Source: Hoplostethus atlanticus (lineage: Eukaryota; Chordata; Actinopteri; Trachichthyiformes; Trachichthyidae). Taken from it: DNA of 64,000 nt. The position numbers and the translations under genes are program-made. The stretch is from contig JAXDDX010000180.1 in NCBI GenBank assembly GCA_034670405.1, forward strand, positions 232,501 to 296,500, written 5' to 3'. Below, piece by piece: positions 1 to 14,007 of the stretch. Below the pieces are notes generated by a model, which searched no databases, was not told the origin of the DNA, and saw only the letters and a list, made by a program, of their open reading frames with translations. Every line of letters starts with the position of its first letter. The first letter of the stretch is position 1.

Positions 1-2000
1 GGCTTTGTGGGGAATCAGGGGATAAAAGGTAACCAACCTCATGTTATCTACAACCGCTCCTGCCTCTGCAGCTGATAGTAACTCCACTATGTCTGTTGTC
101 ACAGTGTCTGTTGTCTCTGATTGTGTTGGTGTGTTCGTCCCTCAGGGCAGAAAGGAGATGAGGGTACAAAGGGAGACCGGGGACTCGTGGGAACCGTGGG
201 ACTCAAAGGAGACAGAGGCTTCAAAGGTGAGCAACACAACAGAGGACAGTCGGAGAGCTTGTCACTCGCCTGGCTTCTTATCCAGAGACACTTCCAACGA
301 GTCAATACCTAGATTAGCAACATTACAAGCAACCAACAGTAAGGAGGTCAGAGGTCAGAGGTCACAATACCCAGCCAATAGATGGATGGAGTATTCCTGG
401 GACCTTAGAAGGATCAAGGTGGTAGAGGAGGTTTTATCTGAATCAGGGATGAGGTTCAGTCAACTGAGAACAAGACAAATGAACTGTATAATGGTACAGA
501 GGAACATTGAGTCACATATCACTTTGTAATCCATCCATCCAAGGGTAAAGAACTGGTTTGTTGTGCACTTGTACTTTGTATTTTTTTTAAATCAGTGATT
601 TTACTTTATTTTACTTGGGTATGTTTTGATTTAAGTATAATACTTAATACATTTTAAATTGCATCCATTACAGAGATTGTTTTAGTCGTCTCCCCATTAG
701 GACTGCATCAGACTCTGCATCAGATGTTAATTTAACTAACTATAACATTAAATATTTATATTTTTCCCTGATAGCAGCTTAGTTAACATCTATCCTAATA
801 GCAAAGAAAACAATGTTGTTACTCAGTAACTTTTAAATGAGCAACTTTTTTACTTTCACTAAAGTAGATTTTAGCATCAGTAATGTTACTTCTACTTCAG
901 TACTGAAGTGTGATATTTCGGTACAGTTTGCACCTTTGCATGTGTCCCCTGAATTTAAGGGGACATTGAAGAGACGTAGAAGATATCAGTGCTCTACCTC
1001 CCTACCGTCCACCCTCTGTAATCTCACCAACATATTGCTGTCCTCATACAAGACATCATTCATTCATCTGTCGTTCTCCTGTCCTCCAGGTGAGAAGGGG
1101 GAACATGGTCTGCAGGGCCCCTTAGGGGATCATGGTGCTAAAGGAGACGACGGCGTCTGCCCAGATGCCTGCGACATCCAGGGGCCCCCAGGACCAACCG
1201 GCCTCCCCGGCAGTGTAGGACCCAGGGGTCTGGCTGGAGACATCGGTCCCGTAGGGCCCCCAGGGCCTAAGGGTAACACTGGCATTGTGGGTGTCCCTGG
1301 CCCCGTTGGATCCGTGGGTCCGAAAGGAGAACTAGGGGCTGAAGGGGACTGTGACTGCAATGACGGAGCAAAAGGGGAGTCAGGGGAGAAGGGAGACAAG
1401 GGAGACAATGGAGACCAGGGGCAGGTGGGGCTCTCAGGGCAGAAAGGGTCAATAGGGGGGGAGGGGAACATAGGGCCGATGGGGTTTATGGGTCCTCCTG
1501 GTCCCTGCATGCCCCACATCCAATCAGCCTTCTCTGCGGGGCTGGAGGCCTCATTCCCCCCGCCCAACACCCCTGTGGTTTTCTCCCAGGTTCTCTACAA
1601 CGTCCAGGGGCATTACAACCTCAGCACCGGCATCTACACCGCACCCGTTAATGGCACCTACGTCCTCAGCTACCACCTCACCGTCCACGCACGAGTCCTC
1701 AAAGTCGGACTATACCGTAATTTCTGGCCGAAAGTGAGATCTACCGACACGGGCGAGTTTGGCACGACCGCGCAGCAAGTCATCCTACACCTGAACAGGG
1801 GGGATAAGGTGTGGTTACAGGTGAAGGATATGCTCACTAACGGTATGTTCTCTGCCAAAGAGGCTACTAGTACCTTCTCTGGTTTCCTGCTACACCCAGA
1901 TAGATGTGATGCGGTGCTGACTCGCGGTGGTCCGCTCCCAATGCCCTCCCCCACTGGTACATATGCGTGGGGTACCCTCAAACCCACTGCTACCCCATAG
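1..2000 (+). CDS. Collagen-like protein with C-terminal C1q domain, 3' part
   Basis: Three exons are visible: 1-28, 146-226 (81 bp) and 1090-2000. All internal joins are phase 1 and split a glycine codon, as is usual in collagen-like genes. The encoded Gly-X-Y repeats run through the first two exons and about 130 residues of the last. Two cysteine-bearing interruptions (CPDAC and CDCND) could make inter-chain disulfides. A C1q domain follows, from SAFSAGL to FSGFLLHPD, about 130 residues and full length. Proteins of this class (otolin, short-chain collagens VIII/X, C1q/TNF-related proteins) are secreted and trimerise through the C1q head. An unusual tail of about 30 residues follows the domain before the stop at 1998-2000. 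The 5' end lies outside the window. I recognise the family but not the orthologue; an otolin-like or C1QTNF-like protein is possible. Confidence 0.85.
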
Positions 2001-2670
2001 ATAGCCTCGCTGATGATTGAACTACCTTAGACCACCGATAGATACTGTCCCTGATGAATTACCCTCCCTGACCAAAAAAGGGGGCAATGTCCATTTAATT
2101 AGGACTTAGCTAACTTTCTTGTGGTGTCAGCAGCAGCCATTTATCAACTACTCCTCCTAGTAAGCATTGACTTCAACTCATTTGAGGATCCAAAATTGCA
2201 CAAATCAAAGCAACCCATAGACTAGCCTTCCCGAAGGGTCGAATACCCTCGACTGAGAAAGATGTGCCAGTGAACACTTGGGCTACCAATTTAATTATCG
2301 TCTTTAAAGTCCACGGTTGAGGCCTGAGGAATAACTCAGTAGTTTATTTTATTTCAGTTCTGTATTTTATTTTCTGTCTCAGTTTGTTTCAGTATTGTAG
2401 CTGTATTTGTTTTTATTCCTTATTTGATCCTTCGTCTTCCAGCGTGTCTGCAAGTTTAATCAAGCTAAATTTAAGACTTTGACCTTTTAATGCCTGTTAT
2501 AATGACAAGTTTGGCAATTGAAATAAACATGAGAATGAAAACAATTGTAGATCAATCAGAATCAGGATCAATAAAGTTTCATCTTAAAATATTGGCTTGT
2601 GACTGGGCTGCTTTCGCACCAAGAAACCACAAAATTTGTAAGACCTCTAAAACTGAATTTAAGACTTTAA

Positions 2671-2709
<39 letters not shown>

Positions 2710-4603
2710 TAAGTGTATTCTAGACATTTTAAGGCCTTGAGTTTAGATACTGTACTGCCTGCAGGCACCCTGTCTTCATTTCTGTTGCTCATTACTTTGT
2801 GTTTACAATAATCACATTCAAATGATCAGGTGATTTATTTTCTGTCATCATCAGTGCAATAGTGAAAAACGGCTAATTGAAAACCAGCTGTTCTAGGAAG
2901 CCCCGCCTCCCTCTCGCCTGGTGTTCTTGTGTGTGTACATGCAGTGATTGTGTTTCCCTCGTCCCGCCGTTATTTCTGGTGTCATTGTGTCGGTGTGGAT
3001 GCCAGTAGTTGTGAATCCTCTCACCCAGTTCTGTCTTTCTCTTTGTGTACTGACACTGATGCTACGCCGTCAGTGTAAGGCGATACAAGACCTCGCTTTA
3101 GATCCACATTGTTGCAGCAGGGATGGGTTTCCCAAAAGCGTCTTTAGACTGATCTGTGCTCCATTCACTTACAATGGAACGACTCCGCCCTGATGCATCG
3201 ATAAAAAGACACTGAAACAAGACGCTTTATGTTTCAGAGGGATTGAGAGGACAGATCAAACATCTAGCTTTTAGACCTGATGTGATCTCTCCATGGTTGT
3301 GAGTGAAATAGGAGGTTAGTTAGTCCAGGTTGGACCAGAGTCATATATAGACAGAGTTAGTCCAGGTTGGACTATGGTCTTCTCTAGAACTAAGAAGTGT
3401 TGCTGTCAATATGGAACCATGCCCTCTACAACATCACCATGGTAACATGGATCAACAGTTACTATAGCAACAGCCATGGAGAAGGACAACATGGCATGAC
3501 ACCGGGAACTATAATGTATAAAGTCTTTTAATCAAAGGCTCTGAATAGCAGGATTTCTGTCTCTTCTAGTTCAGGGTTTTATTGTTTTCTCTCTGCATTG
3601 GAGAAATCTACTTTAGAGTATTTAAAGCTGCTGTACATTATTTGTTCTTTCTAAGAAAAGCTTGAATAAAACATTGAAATAAACCCTCTGGTCTCCGTGT
3701 GTCATTCAGATTAGCACCAACTTCATTGTATATGATGATGTTGATGGAGGATTCATCACACAGGTAGCCGACTATTTACACTGAAACGTTGTGGGCAGCA
3801 TGACCAACACATTGATTAACACCAGACACACCACAGAATCACAATGGCTTCACATGTAATCTGGAATGAGTTCACGTTGCTGCAAACGACAGCCTAGTAA
3901 TCATTAGAGTGATGTAGTGGTAGAATAAAAAGGGGGTCCAGTTGTTAAGGACCATAAGACAGACAGCCACAACAAAGATGAGTATTAATGTATTAATGTT
4001 TTATTGTCTTGAACAAACATATTTTCATCTAACTTAAATTAAACTAAGCAATGAGTCTATTTATGATGATTTTATTAACTTGACAATTTCACAAAAAGAA
4101 ATGAGGACAGACTGAGTCTAGGAGGGACCGTCCTGTATGTGGAAGCTCACAGGTTCAAAACCCCCTACAGTGTTCATTCCTGTTCAAGTGCCCTTGAGTA
4201 AAACACTGAACCTCTCTCTAGCTAACCCCTGACCTCTGACCCCTCTGGTAAAATTACATGTATGTGTATCTCAAACAGAAAAAATAAACCTAATGAAAAT
4301 ATGGAGATTAAAGTACTAAGAACTTCCCTACATCAACATGAACTGGGACAACAGATTCCAGGACATCCCTTCCAACACCAAGCAAAAACATTTTACTTGC
4401 ATCTACAATAATAGGAACAATGTCACCATGGTAACATGAACAACGGAGTCACCCGTTACTATAGCAACGGCCATGGAGCAGTACAGTGGAGCCAACAAGG
4501 CCGACACTGAGAACCGCATGGAGCAAACTCTGTTTCTCTACGCTCTGGATGCGGCGGTACAGCGGGGGCAGCCATGTTTGCCCCGCGCTCGCCATCTTCA
4601 TTC
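2001..4603. other. Convergent spacer and 3' UTRs, no gene recognised
   Basis: This stretch separates the 3' ends of the C1q gene (plus) and sag (minus). Plus-strand AATAAA signals occur near 2521, 2568 and 3664-3682. A minus-strand AATAAA (tttatt at 4000-4005) could end the sag transcript. An (ATT)n run lies at 2671-2709. Positions 2638-2770 match an interspersed element found again at 35976-36073 in an atg16l1 intron. A SINE-like fragment with the phrase caagtgcccttgagtaaaac lies near 4144-4225. No coding exon was recognised. Confidence 0.55.
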
Positions 4604-7045
4604 CTAGGCCTCAGTGGGCGACTCATCGTCTTCACCGATCACTCCCTTCAGATAGACTCTCTGAAACTCCTCAAACACCATGTCATCTGATTCACTGCAA
4701 CGATAGAGACAGAGACAGAGTTACAGAGGGCTTTCAGGTGATGGCGCCCCGCCCACTCTGACGGCCATCTTGGAGGTCCTCAGCTCTGAACAGCTGATCA
4801 TTTCATCACTGATACATCTGATTGATTTAGTGTTTAGATCATGTAGCTTGTTAGCTAGCTAACCATAGTATCTGGTCAGCTAACCATCACTGTCTTGTTG
4901 TTAACACATCTGGTTAGCACACTAGCTAACGTATCTAGTAGAAGCTAGCGTTAGCAGTGTCTAGTAGTCCCATGTTAACAGTAACTAAACTAGCCTGCTG
5001 GCTAGTTAGCTAGCTAACGTATCTAGTAGAAACTAGCGTTAGCAGTGGCTAGTAGTCCCATGTTAACAGTAACTAAACTAGCCTGCTGGCTAGTTAGCTA
5101 GCTAACGTATCTAGTAGCAGCTAGCGTTAGCAGTGGCTAGTAGTCCCATGTTAACAGTAACTAGTTAGCTAGCTACCAGTTAGTTCAGGTTAACTAGCTG
5201 ACTCTTCTCCAGCTCCAACTCAGAGTGTTTTGGAGTAGAGACTAGGGCTAAAGACAAGACAGTTTACTGAGTCACAGTAACCTACATTTGGAGACAAATC
5301 TACCTGATCACACTGATCACTTTTACTGAGAACGTTACTGGATGATCTACAGACACACCACAACAACCTGGTTCAGACAGTCAACTGGTTCTAGCTGGTT
5401 CTTGGGCATTATTAGTAAATGGCCAATTTTCAGACAGACAGTTAGAGAGACAGACAGACGGGTAGAGAGACAGATAGAGAGACAGACAGACAGGCTGACA
5501 GACAGACAGACAGGTAGAGAGACAGACAGACGGGTAGAGAGACAGATAGACAGACAGACAGACAGACGGGTAGTGAGACAGACAGACAAGTAGACAGACA
5601 GACAGACAGACAGACGGGTAGAGAGACAGATAGAGAGACAGACAGATAGACAGACAGATGGGTAGAGAGACAGACAGAGAGACAGACAGACAGGTAGAGA
5701 GACAGACAGACGGGTAGAGAGACAGATAGACAGACAGACAGACAGATGGGTAGAGAGACAGACAGACAGGTAGACAGACAGACAGACAGACGGGTAGAGA
5801 GACAGACAGACAGACAGACAGACGAGTAGAGAGACAGGCAGACGGGTAGAGACACAGATAGAGAGACAGACAGACAGACAGATAGAGAGACAGACAGACA
5901 GGTAAACAGACAGACAGACAGACAGACAGACAGGTAGAGAGATAGACAGACAGACAGACGGGTAGAGAGACAGACAGACAGACAGATAGAGAGACAGACA
6001 GACGGGTAGAGAAACAGACAGACGGGTAGAGACACAGATAGAGAGACAGACAGACAGACAGACAGGTAGAGAGACAGACAGACAGACAGGTAGACAGACA
6101 GACAGACGGGTAGAGAGACAGACAGACAGGTAGACAGACAGACAGACAGGTAGAGAGACAGACAGACAGACAGACAGACGGGTAGAGAGACAGATAGAGA
6201 CAGACAGACAGGTAGACAGACAGACAGACAGACAGGTAGAGAGACAGACAGATGGGTAGAGACACAGATAGAGAGACAGACAGACAGACAGACAGGTAGA
6301 CAGACAGACAGACGGGTAGAGAGACAGGCAGACGGGTAGAGACACAGATAGAGAGACAGACAGACAGGCAGATAGAGAGACAGACAGACAGGTAGACAGA
6401 CAGACAGACAGACAGACAGGTAGAGAGACAGACAGATAGGTAGACAGACAGACAGACAGGTAGAGAGACAGACAGATAGGGTCCCAGGACTATCCCACAT
6501 TACATAACTGTCCTTGGCAGAATCGGCTCCTACACAATAAGAGGAGATGAAACTGAAATCGGCCTGCTCAGTTCCCAACCAACTCAGAACAGCCTGTTTC
6601 TGTGTCACCATCCGAACCAGAGACCATCGCTATCCAGACACAAAATAGCTGTCTTCATCTCGGGTAACCCTCCCTGCCTCTGTCCTCCATCTGTAGACCT
6701 CCCAAAACCTCCTAAATTTCATCCTGAGTTTCACAGAGGCTTTGTCTCGGCATCCCAGGAAGTGGGACGACGGGGAAGCTGTTAGAAAGTGGGACGTCTG
6801 CATCCAGTAACGATATAAAACACACCAACACAACACAGGACGGTCCTGGTGGAGGTGTGGGAGCCAGGGGAGGTGATACTCAGAGGTACATTTCATGGAG
6901 GAAGATTTGATAGAGGATAGAATACAAATAGAAATCAAACAATAGAAATCAAATAGAACATGAAACATGAAACATCATTTAGAGCATCTTGGGACACTAG
7001 AACTCTCCACTGAAACACAGGATGACAACAACAACAGCAACAATA

Positions 7046-7076
<31 letters not shown>

Positions 7077-7116
7077 ATAATGATAATAATAATAATAAAA
7101 AAATATAATAATGATA

Positions 7117-7147
<31 letters not shown>

Positions 7148-7228
7148 TAATAATGACAATAATGATAATAATGACAATGATAATGATAATAATAATAATA
7201 ATGATAATAATAATAATGATAACAATGA

Positions 7229-7265
<37 letters not shown>

Positions 7266-10200
7266 CATTTTGTGGAATCAATTCTACAATAAATATGTGA
7301 TCAATCAAATTGCATCATATCATCCTATCGGGACTAGACCAGAGAGACCCCTGGAACCCCCTCAAGGACCCCTGAAGGTCCCTGTACCCCACCTTGAGAG
7401 CCACTGATGTAAGATGTAATATTTAGTTTTAAATACTGAACATTGAGCATCAATCAGCTACAGTATGAATTATTTTACAAAATGATCACATTTTGGAATG
7501 AAACCCTTCAATTAATAGATTAATAATCAATAATCACTTATTAAAACATGATTTTATCAGAAGGCCTTCTTTCTACTTTGTATATGTTGCCTTTTCTTTT
7601 ACTTGTTCTGTCTTTCCTATTCTGTGAAGCACTTTGCACATTTGGTTGTGCTGTACAAATATGATTATTATTATTATTATTATTATATTATTATTAAAAA
7701 TACACTGTCTTACCTTTCCTTGGCTGGGAAGCGCAGGGGTGAGACAGGTACGATCAGACGGGAAAGGAAACAGAGAGACCAAGGTCATCACCTTGTATAT
7801 ATGTTTTATATATACATAGACTATATACATATATTTCATAGACTTTTCTTCATGGTTTATAAGGTGTGAGTGCATGTCCACGTCGTCCAGGTGGACCTGA
7901 AGAGGAGCTGCAGCCGTGTGGACGGATCAGCGCTGTAATCTGGATAGAGAGTATTAATGTGGTGGACGTGACTCGGCTCAGTCAGCAGAACAGCAGACTA
8001 GCTAGCTGACTAGCATCGGGGCTAGGCTGCTTACATCGGGAGATAGAGGCATCTCTTTATTCTGAGGGAACCGAACCCCCAACCCTGGTGGTGGTAGTGC
8101 CTTGCTCTACACGTTGAGCTGCAGGACCACATGCCAAGGAGCTCCACCTTGTTTGACAAATAGTATTATTGTAGTTTTCTAAAGTCAGCTGGAGTGTCTG
8201 AAAACATGATGATCATTCTAGGGTCAGGATGCTGTGACCTCTGACCCTTGACCTTCAGGTTTAGGATGTTAGGTGGAGGAGATACAGGAGGAGGAGGAGG
8301 CACAGGAGGAGGAGATACAGGAGGAGGAGGAGGAGGTACAGGAGGAGGAGGAGGCACAGGAGGAGGAGGAGGTACAGGAGGAGGAGGAGGCACAGGAGGA
8401 GGAGGAGATACAGGAGGAGGAGGTGCAGAAAGAGGAGGAGGTACAACAGGAGGTGACTGTACTGTACCTGGATCAGGTTTAGGATGCATGAGCTTGAATG
8501 GAACCTCCAGAGAGACCTCACTGCAACACACAGAAATACACAGAAATACACAGAAATACATATACAATATATATACACAATATATATACGATATATATAT
8601 ATGTATATATACACACAACACATTTATTTATGTGTATATATACACAATGCAAAAGAAGCAACGCTGCATGAGGACGTAGAATTGGTAGTGTTGATTGTGA
8701 CTTCCTACCTCGATCCGATGGTCCTGTTGGTGAGAGGAGATCACAGGGATCAGATCAGCAGAACAACATGGGATCCATTCAGGATTTAAAACGTCCAAAC
8801 AGGATTGCCACCACAGCAAGGCGTTTTGTTCCAACGTGATAAAGAAGTGATAACAGCAACATGTGGAAACTTTGTGATTTGTGATCAATATGTTCATATT
8901 TCCATTCATATATTTCTACTCAATACATTCTACTGTTGTAATTGTCGGTCATGTTTAACAGTTTCATATATTCTCATTCAGCAAAATATCTGCAAAATAT
9001 GAGTAATAATTCATTTAGAGGGTAAACTAACTATTGGCTAACAGGCTAAGTTACTAGTTAGTTACTATCACTAACGTCACATTAAGGACACGGTAAGGTG
9101 CAATAAACATTATCAATCACTTGGTCGTTCAATAGGATTTACATGACATTACAAATATAGTGATGAACCAGTAGTAGCTATAAATGATTATAACCTCCTT
9201 CTGATGTATCCACTCCTCATCGTCTCATTGGTTCTTCAATCAGGAAGTACTATTACATCTTAGCTCTATCAGTATTTACAGCATGGTGCTGAACGAGGCC
9301 TTACTGATCATTTCAACCAAGGGAAGGCAGCTGTCTGTACCGGGTCAGGCAATGAGAGGAGGTACAGGAGGAGGAGGTACAGGAGGAGGAGGTACTGGAA
9401 GCAGAGAAGGTACATGAGGAGGAGGAAGAGGAGGTACAGGAAGAGGAGGTACAGCAAGAGGAGGAGGTATAGGAAGCAGAGGAGGTACATGAAGAGGAGG
9501 AAGAGGAGGTACAGGAAGAGGAGGAAGAGGAGGTACAATGAGAAGGCAGGTTGCTGGTTTGGTGTTTTTTAACAATGTGAAGGAGCACTGGTCAGACTGG
9601 GAGCAGAAGGAGACTCACCCAGATGCAATCATCCTCACTACAGCCTTATAGGAGACCAGGATCCCCTGCACCTCCTTCAACACCTCCTCCTTCACACTGC
9701 AGGAGGAGGGAGAGAGAGAGGATTGTTTAACAGATAGAAGTTGAAGCGTCTCTTTTACCCAAGGTCACATGTTGGTGTCTCACATGCTAGAAGACGCCAG
9801 GTTTGTGTCTTCATGTTTGAGTTTCCCGTCCAGAGCGAGGCCTCTCCTCTCCTTGTTGTGGGCCAGTAGGGGGTACAGGGTGTAGTCCTTCTTCAGACTG
9901 GTTCCAGACGGGACAGTATCACTGGCAGACAGACACACTGCTTCACTACACAGCACAACTTCCTTTTTGGAAACAAGTCATCAGTCAACTCAGAACCAAC
10001 CGCTGACGGTGGTCTGGTAAGGCTGGGAGACGGTAAGCATGGCAGGTTTCCTATGTGAGCTGTAAGTCGATTTTATTCCAAGACGTTCTTCAGTACAACT
10101 AAAGAAAACAGACATTCTTAATATTTCTGCAACAGATTGTTTCTAGAGCGCCGCCGACCGACACGCTAAGCCGGACTGAATGAGCATCATGTTTTACAGA

Positions 10201-13200
10201 CATGCTTTCAGGTAATGATCTTTTCATTGTTTCTTGTTTCATTCATTTCGTCTTTTGTTGTTTTTTGAACTGCTTTGTAACTGCGTTTTGAAAAGTGCTA
10301 CAGAAATAATGATTCTTCTTCTTATTAATTATTATTATAAAGTCTCATTTATCAAATTTATATAGCACCAAATAATCTTCACCTACGATTACAAAGATTA
10401 CGTTCCAATCCAGAGCGTCACAGCATGGACATCAGCTTTCATTAGCAGGTTAAGGAATGTTTGTCAAGTTAAATTGATTTTTTGAACTTACATCCCCTGA
10501 GGACTTGTAATCAAGTCTCTTTCTGTCTTAGTTTCACAGTGGCTAAATAAAGGATGATTGTGGAAGTTGGTGGAATTGCGTTGTAGCTCTTCTAACTAAA
10601 AGCCATGAAAATGTGTAGTACGAAGCTGTAAGATATTGTAATGCTTCTTGAGAGAAAGAGAGACAGACAGAGAGAAAGACAGTCAATTCTGTACTTACGA
10701 TGTCTCTTCTTTGGCCACTGATTTGACGTATTTGTCATTGGAATAAAGAACCACATGGGTCACCTGTTCAACTGAAGACAGACAGACAGGTGGATTGGTA
10801 GACAGACAGACAAGCAGACAGTCAGACGGGCATAAACAGCATGGATGGATTTAGAAATTGGCCAAATAAATTAGGCCAGTCATTGTCAGTTAATGGCTTG
10901 AGGCAGAGCCTTATATAGAGGCTTTAAGGTGATGTCCCACTCTGGCGGCCATATTGGAGGTCCTCATCTCAGCTGGTTGTGTTTCTGTCCGTCTCAACAG
11001 AATTTAATCTTCATGGTTCATTTCTGTCTGTTTCTACTGAACTGATCATTTCATCACTGATACATCTGATTGATTTAGTGTTTAGATCATGTAGCTTGTT
11101 AGCTAGCTAACCATAGTATCTGGTCAGCTAACCATCACTGTCTTGTTGTTAACACATCTGACTAGCACACTAGCTAACGTATCTAGTAGAAGCTAGTGTG
11201 GCTAGTAGCAGTGGCTAGTAGTCCCATGTTAACAACTAGCCTGCTGGCTAGTCAGCTAGTTAACCATAGTATCTGGTCAGCTAACCATCAACCTGACATT
11301 TCTGGGACATTTTGCCAATTTGAAATCATCATAATTTCACATAGAAATGCTTGGATGGCAGCCAGCTGATGGTTACTGGTCATCTTCTCACTTGAAACGC
11401 TGATGTCTTTGATATTTCTGCTGGATGAGTTGGTGATCTCAACACTGGCGTTGACTGGTTCACCATGGTAGTAGGTCTACAGACAGACAGACAGGTAGAC
11501 AGACAGGTAGACAGACAGGTAGACAGACAGACAGACAAGTCAGGAGCTTATTTATCATTTCCCCATGAATACCTTGATAGAAATACCACTAGACTTCTAG
11601 GTTGGACTGCAGCTGTACTATAGACTGTACTAAGGACTGTACTATAGACTGTACTATAGACTGTACTATGGACTGTACTATAGGCTAGACTATAGACTGT
11701 ACTATAGACTACAGACTGTACTACAGACTGTACTATAGACTGTACTACAGACTGTACTATAGACTGTACTATAGACTGTACTACAGACTGTACTATAGAC
11801 TGTACTATAGATTGTACTACAGACTGTACTATAGACTGTACTATAGACTGTACTATAGACCCACCTCTTTCTGCAGACTCAGTTTGAGGTGCAGCGGTTT
11901 GTCGGACATCAGGAACTCGAAGGTGGTTTCTACTACTGGAGCCAGTTTGCTGCTGACTGGACTGAACTGGATCTTCCTGATAGTGAGACGGACTGAACTC
12001 CTGGGGGGGAGAGAGAGGTGGGAATTTGATGACAGATCTGAGGTCAGTCATCTGGCCTGCGGGATGTCTGGACTCACTGTTTGTCGATCTCATTCTGGTT
12101 CTCAGCGCAGAACGCCTTCACTTCGAACTCCACCGCACATTTCTGTCCACAAAAACACACTTTAGAGTTCTGAAGAGATCCACTTCCTAGACTGATGGAA
12201 ATGGATCCAGTGGAGTGTTCAGTGATCGACCTACCTTCCCCACGTCAGTCGGCCCGGGCTGCATACCCACAGAGCAGGGCAGGTTGTCTGGGAACTGGGA
12301 GAGAAACGAGGATGGATTAACTAATTTATACAGTGTCATGTCTTCATATCCCACCTCCTCAACTCGCACTAAATGAATACTTTCATTAAAGTCAACTGGC
12401 TGATTCTTGTCCAGCTCCTCACCTCGAAGAAGAAGGGGTAGGCGTTGTGTCCCAGCTTGTGGAGGAGTTTCTTCTGGCTCTTGGTGTGGGTCAGCTTCTC
12501 CTTGTCCTGCAGCTCTGGGAAGACCTGACGGGTCACCACGAAAATATCCCTCCTGAAGGCCACGTCCATGTCCTGCCGGCCGTACCGAAACGTACAGGAC
12601 AGCATCACATACACTAGGGGGCGATACAGAGCAGTAGCAGTATTAGTAGTATTAATAGTAGTAGTAGTACTAGTAGTAGTAACAGTAGTAGTAGTAGTAA
12701 TCTGTAGTAGTATGTTTTATGTTGGCATCTTCCATTTTGTAACTGATATTATTATTATTGTTATTACTATTATTATTATTATTATTATTGTTGTTGTTAT
12801 TATTGGTATTATTATTGTTGTTGTTATTGTTGTTATTGTTGTTGTTATTTGTAACCAGGGAAAGGAACAGGGTTTACCATGATCCTTTCTGTTGTTGACG
12901 TGACACTACTACAGATTAACACAATCCTCTCAGATTAACATTCAGCCTCCATGTGGCTCTGAAATGAAGACGAGCCAGAAAAGAAGCACTGCAACTTTAA
13001 AACCACGTAACAAGGATGGGACGAATTGTTTTCTCCTTAAACTCTGGTTAAAAATCAGTAGAGCATGAGACTCTCAGATATTGAGACTCCCCACATAGTG
13101 TCAACCATATTGTAACACTTTTGTAAATTGCTTTGGATAAAAGCGTCTGCTAAATGACTGTAATGTAATGTAATGTAAATGTAAGGATCCAACTACATCT

Positions 13201-13970
13201 CTGTCCTCTCCTCTCTCTGATCTCTGGACCTCAACAGTGATCAACCTCTAACAGGTCATGAAGCTTCTCCATCTGCTGTTCTCAATACCCGGTGTCAGGT
13301 AGGTCTTTCCTGGGAGAAACCCTCTGGAGACAGGAAGTGATGCGTTTTATGTTTCAACAGAAGAAGAACTGGGTAGTTAGCATGAGCAGCGATAACCACC
13401 GTGGCTGAACAGAAGAAGAAAAGAGCGCCACCTACAGGAACTCAAACTCCATCAACAGGAAATCCAAGGAGAAAGACGTCACAGTACTGGACACACTGTT
13501 TGATTGACAGGTGATCTCTGGGAAGAGCAGTGAGGAACACCACAGTGAGGAACACTACAGTGAGGACCACCACAGTGAAGAACACCACAGTGAGGAACAC
13601 CACAGTGAGGAACACTACAGTGAGGAACACCACAGTGAGGAACACTACAGTGAGGACCACCACAGTGAAGAACACCACAGTGAGGAACACCACAGTGAGG
13701 GACACCACAGTGAGGGACACCACAGTGAGGAACACCACGATCAGCATCATCAGCACCAGGCAGGTTGGTGTTTTCTGTTTCTTCATGTTTCAATAAATAT
13801 TGAATATATTTTATATATTTTATATATTTTTGAATATATTCAAATATTGAAACTGAACTGAGTCAGACTGACCTTTCTTTCCTTGGAGCTGTGCTGGGTC
13901 AATCAATACCACTCCATCTGAGAGAGAGAGACAGGCAGAGACAGAAAGACAGACAGGCAGACAGAGAGAC

Positions 13971-14007
<37 letters not shown>

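Noticed and set aside
1130-1570. 146-codon antisense Pro-rich frame
   Set aside because: Shadow of the Gly-X-Y collagen codons on the opposite strand.
5347-6611. Open frames of 294-389 codons on the minus strand
   Set aside because: They consist only of CAGA-repeat translation (Cys-Leu-Ser-Val) in three frames and lie in a sag intron.
8166-8679. Pro-rich and Gly-rich open frames
   Set aside because: Translation of the GGA tract; only the short segment matching [11 protein letters not shown] is real coding sequence (sag exon 8468-8520).
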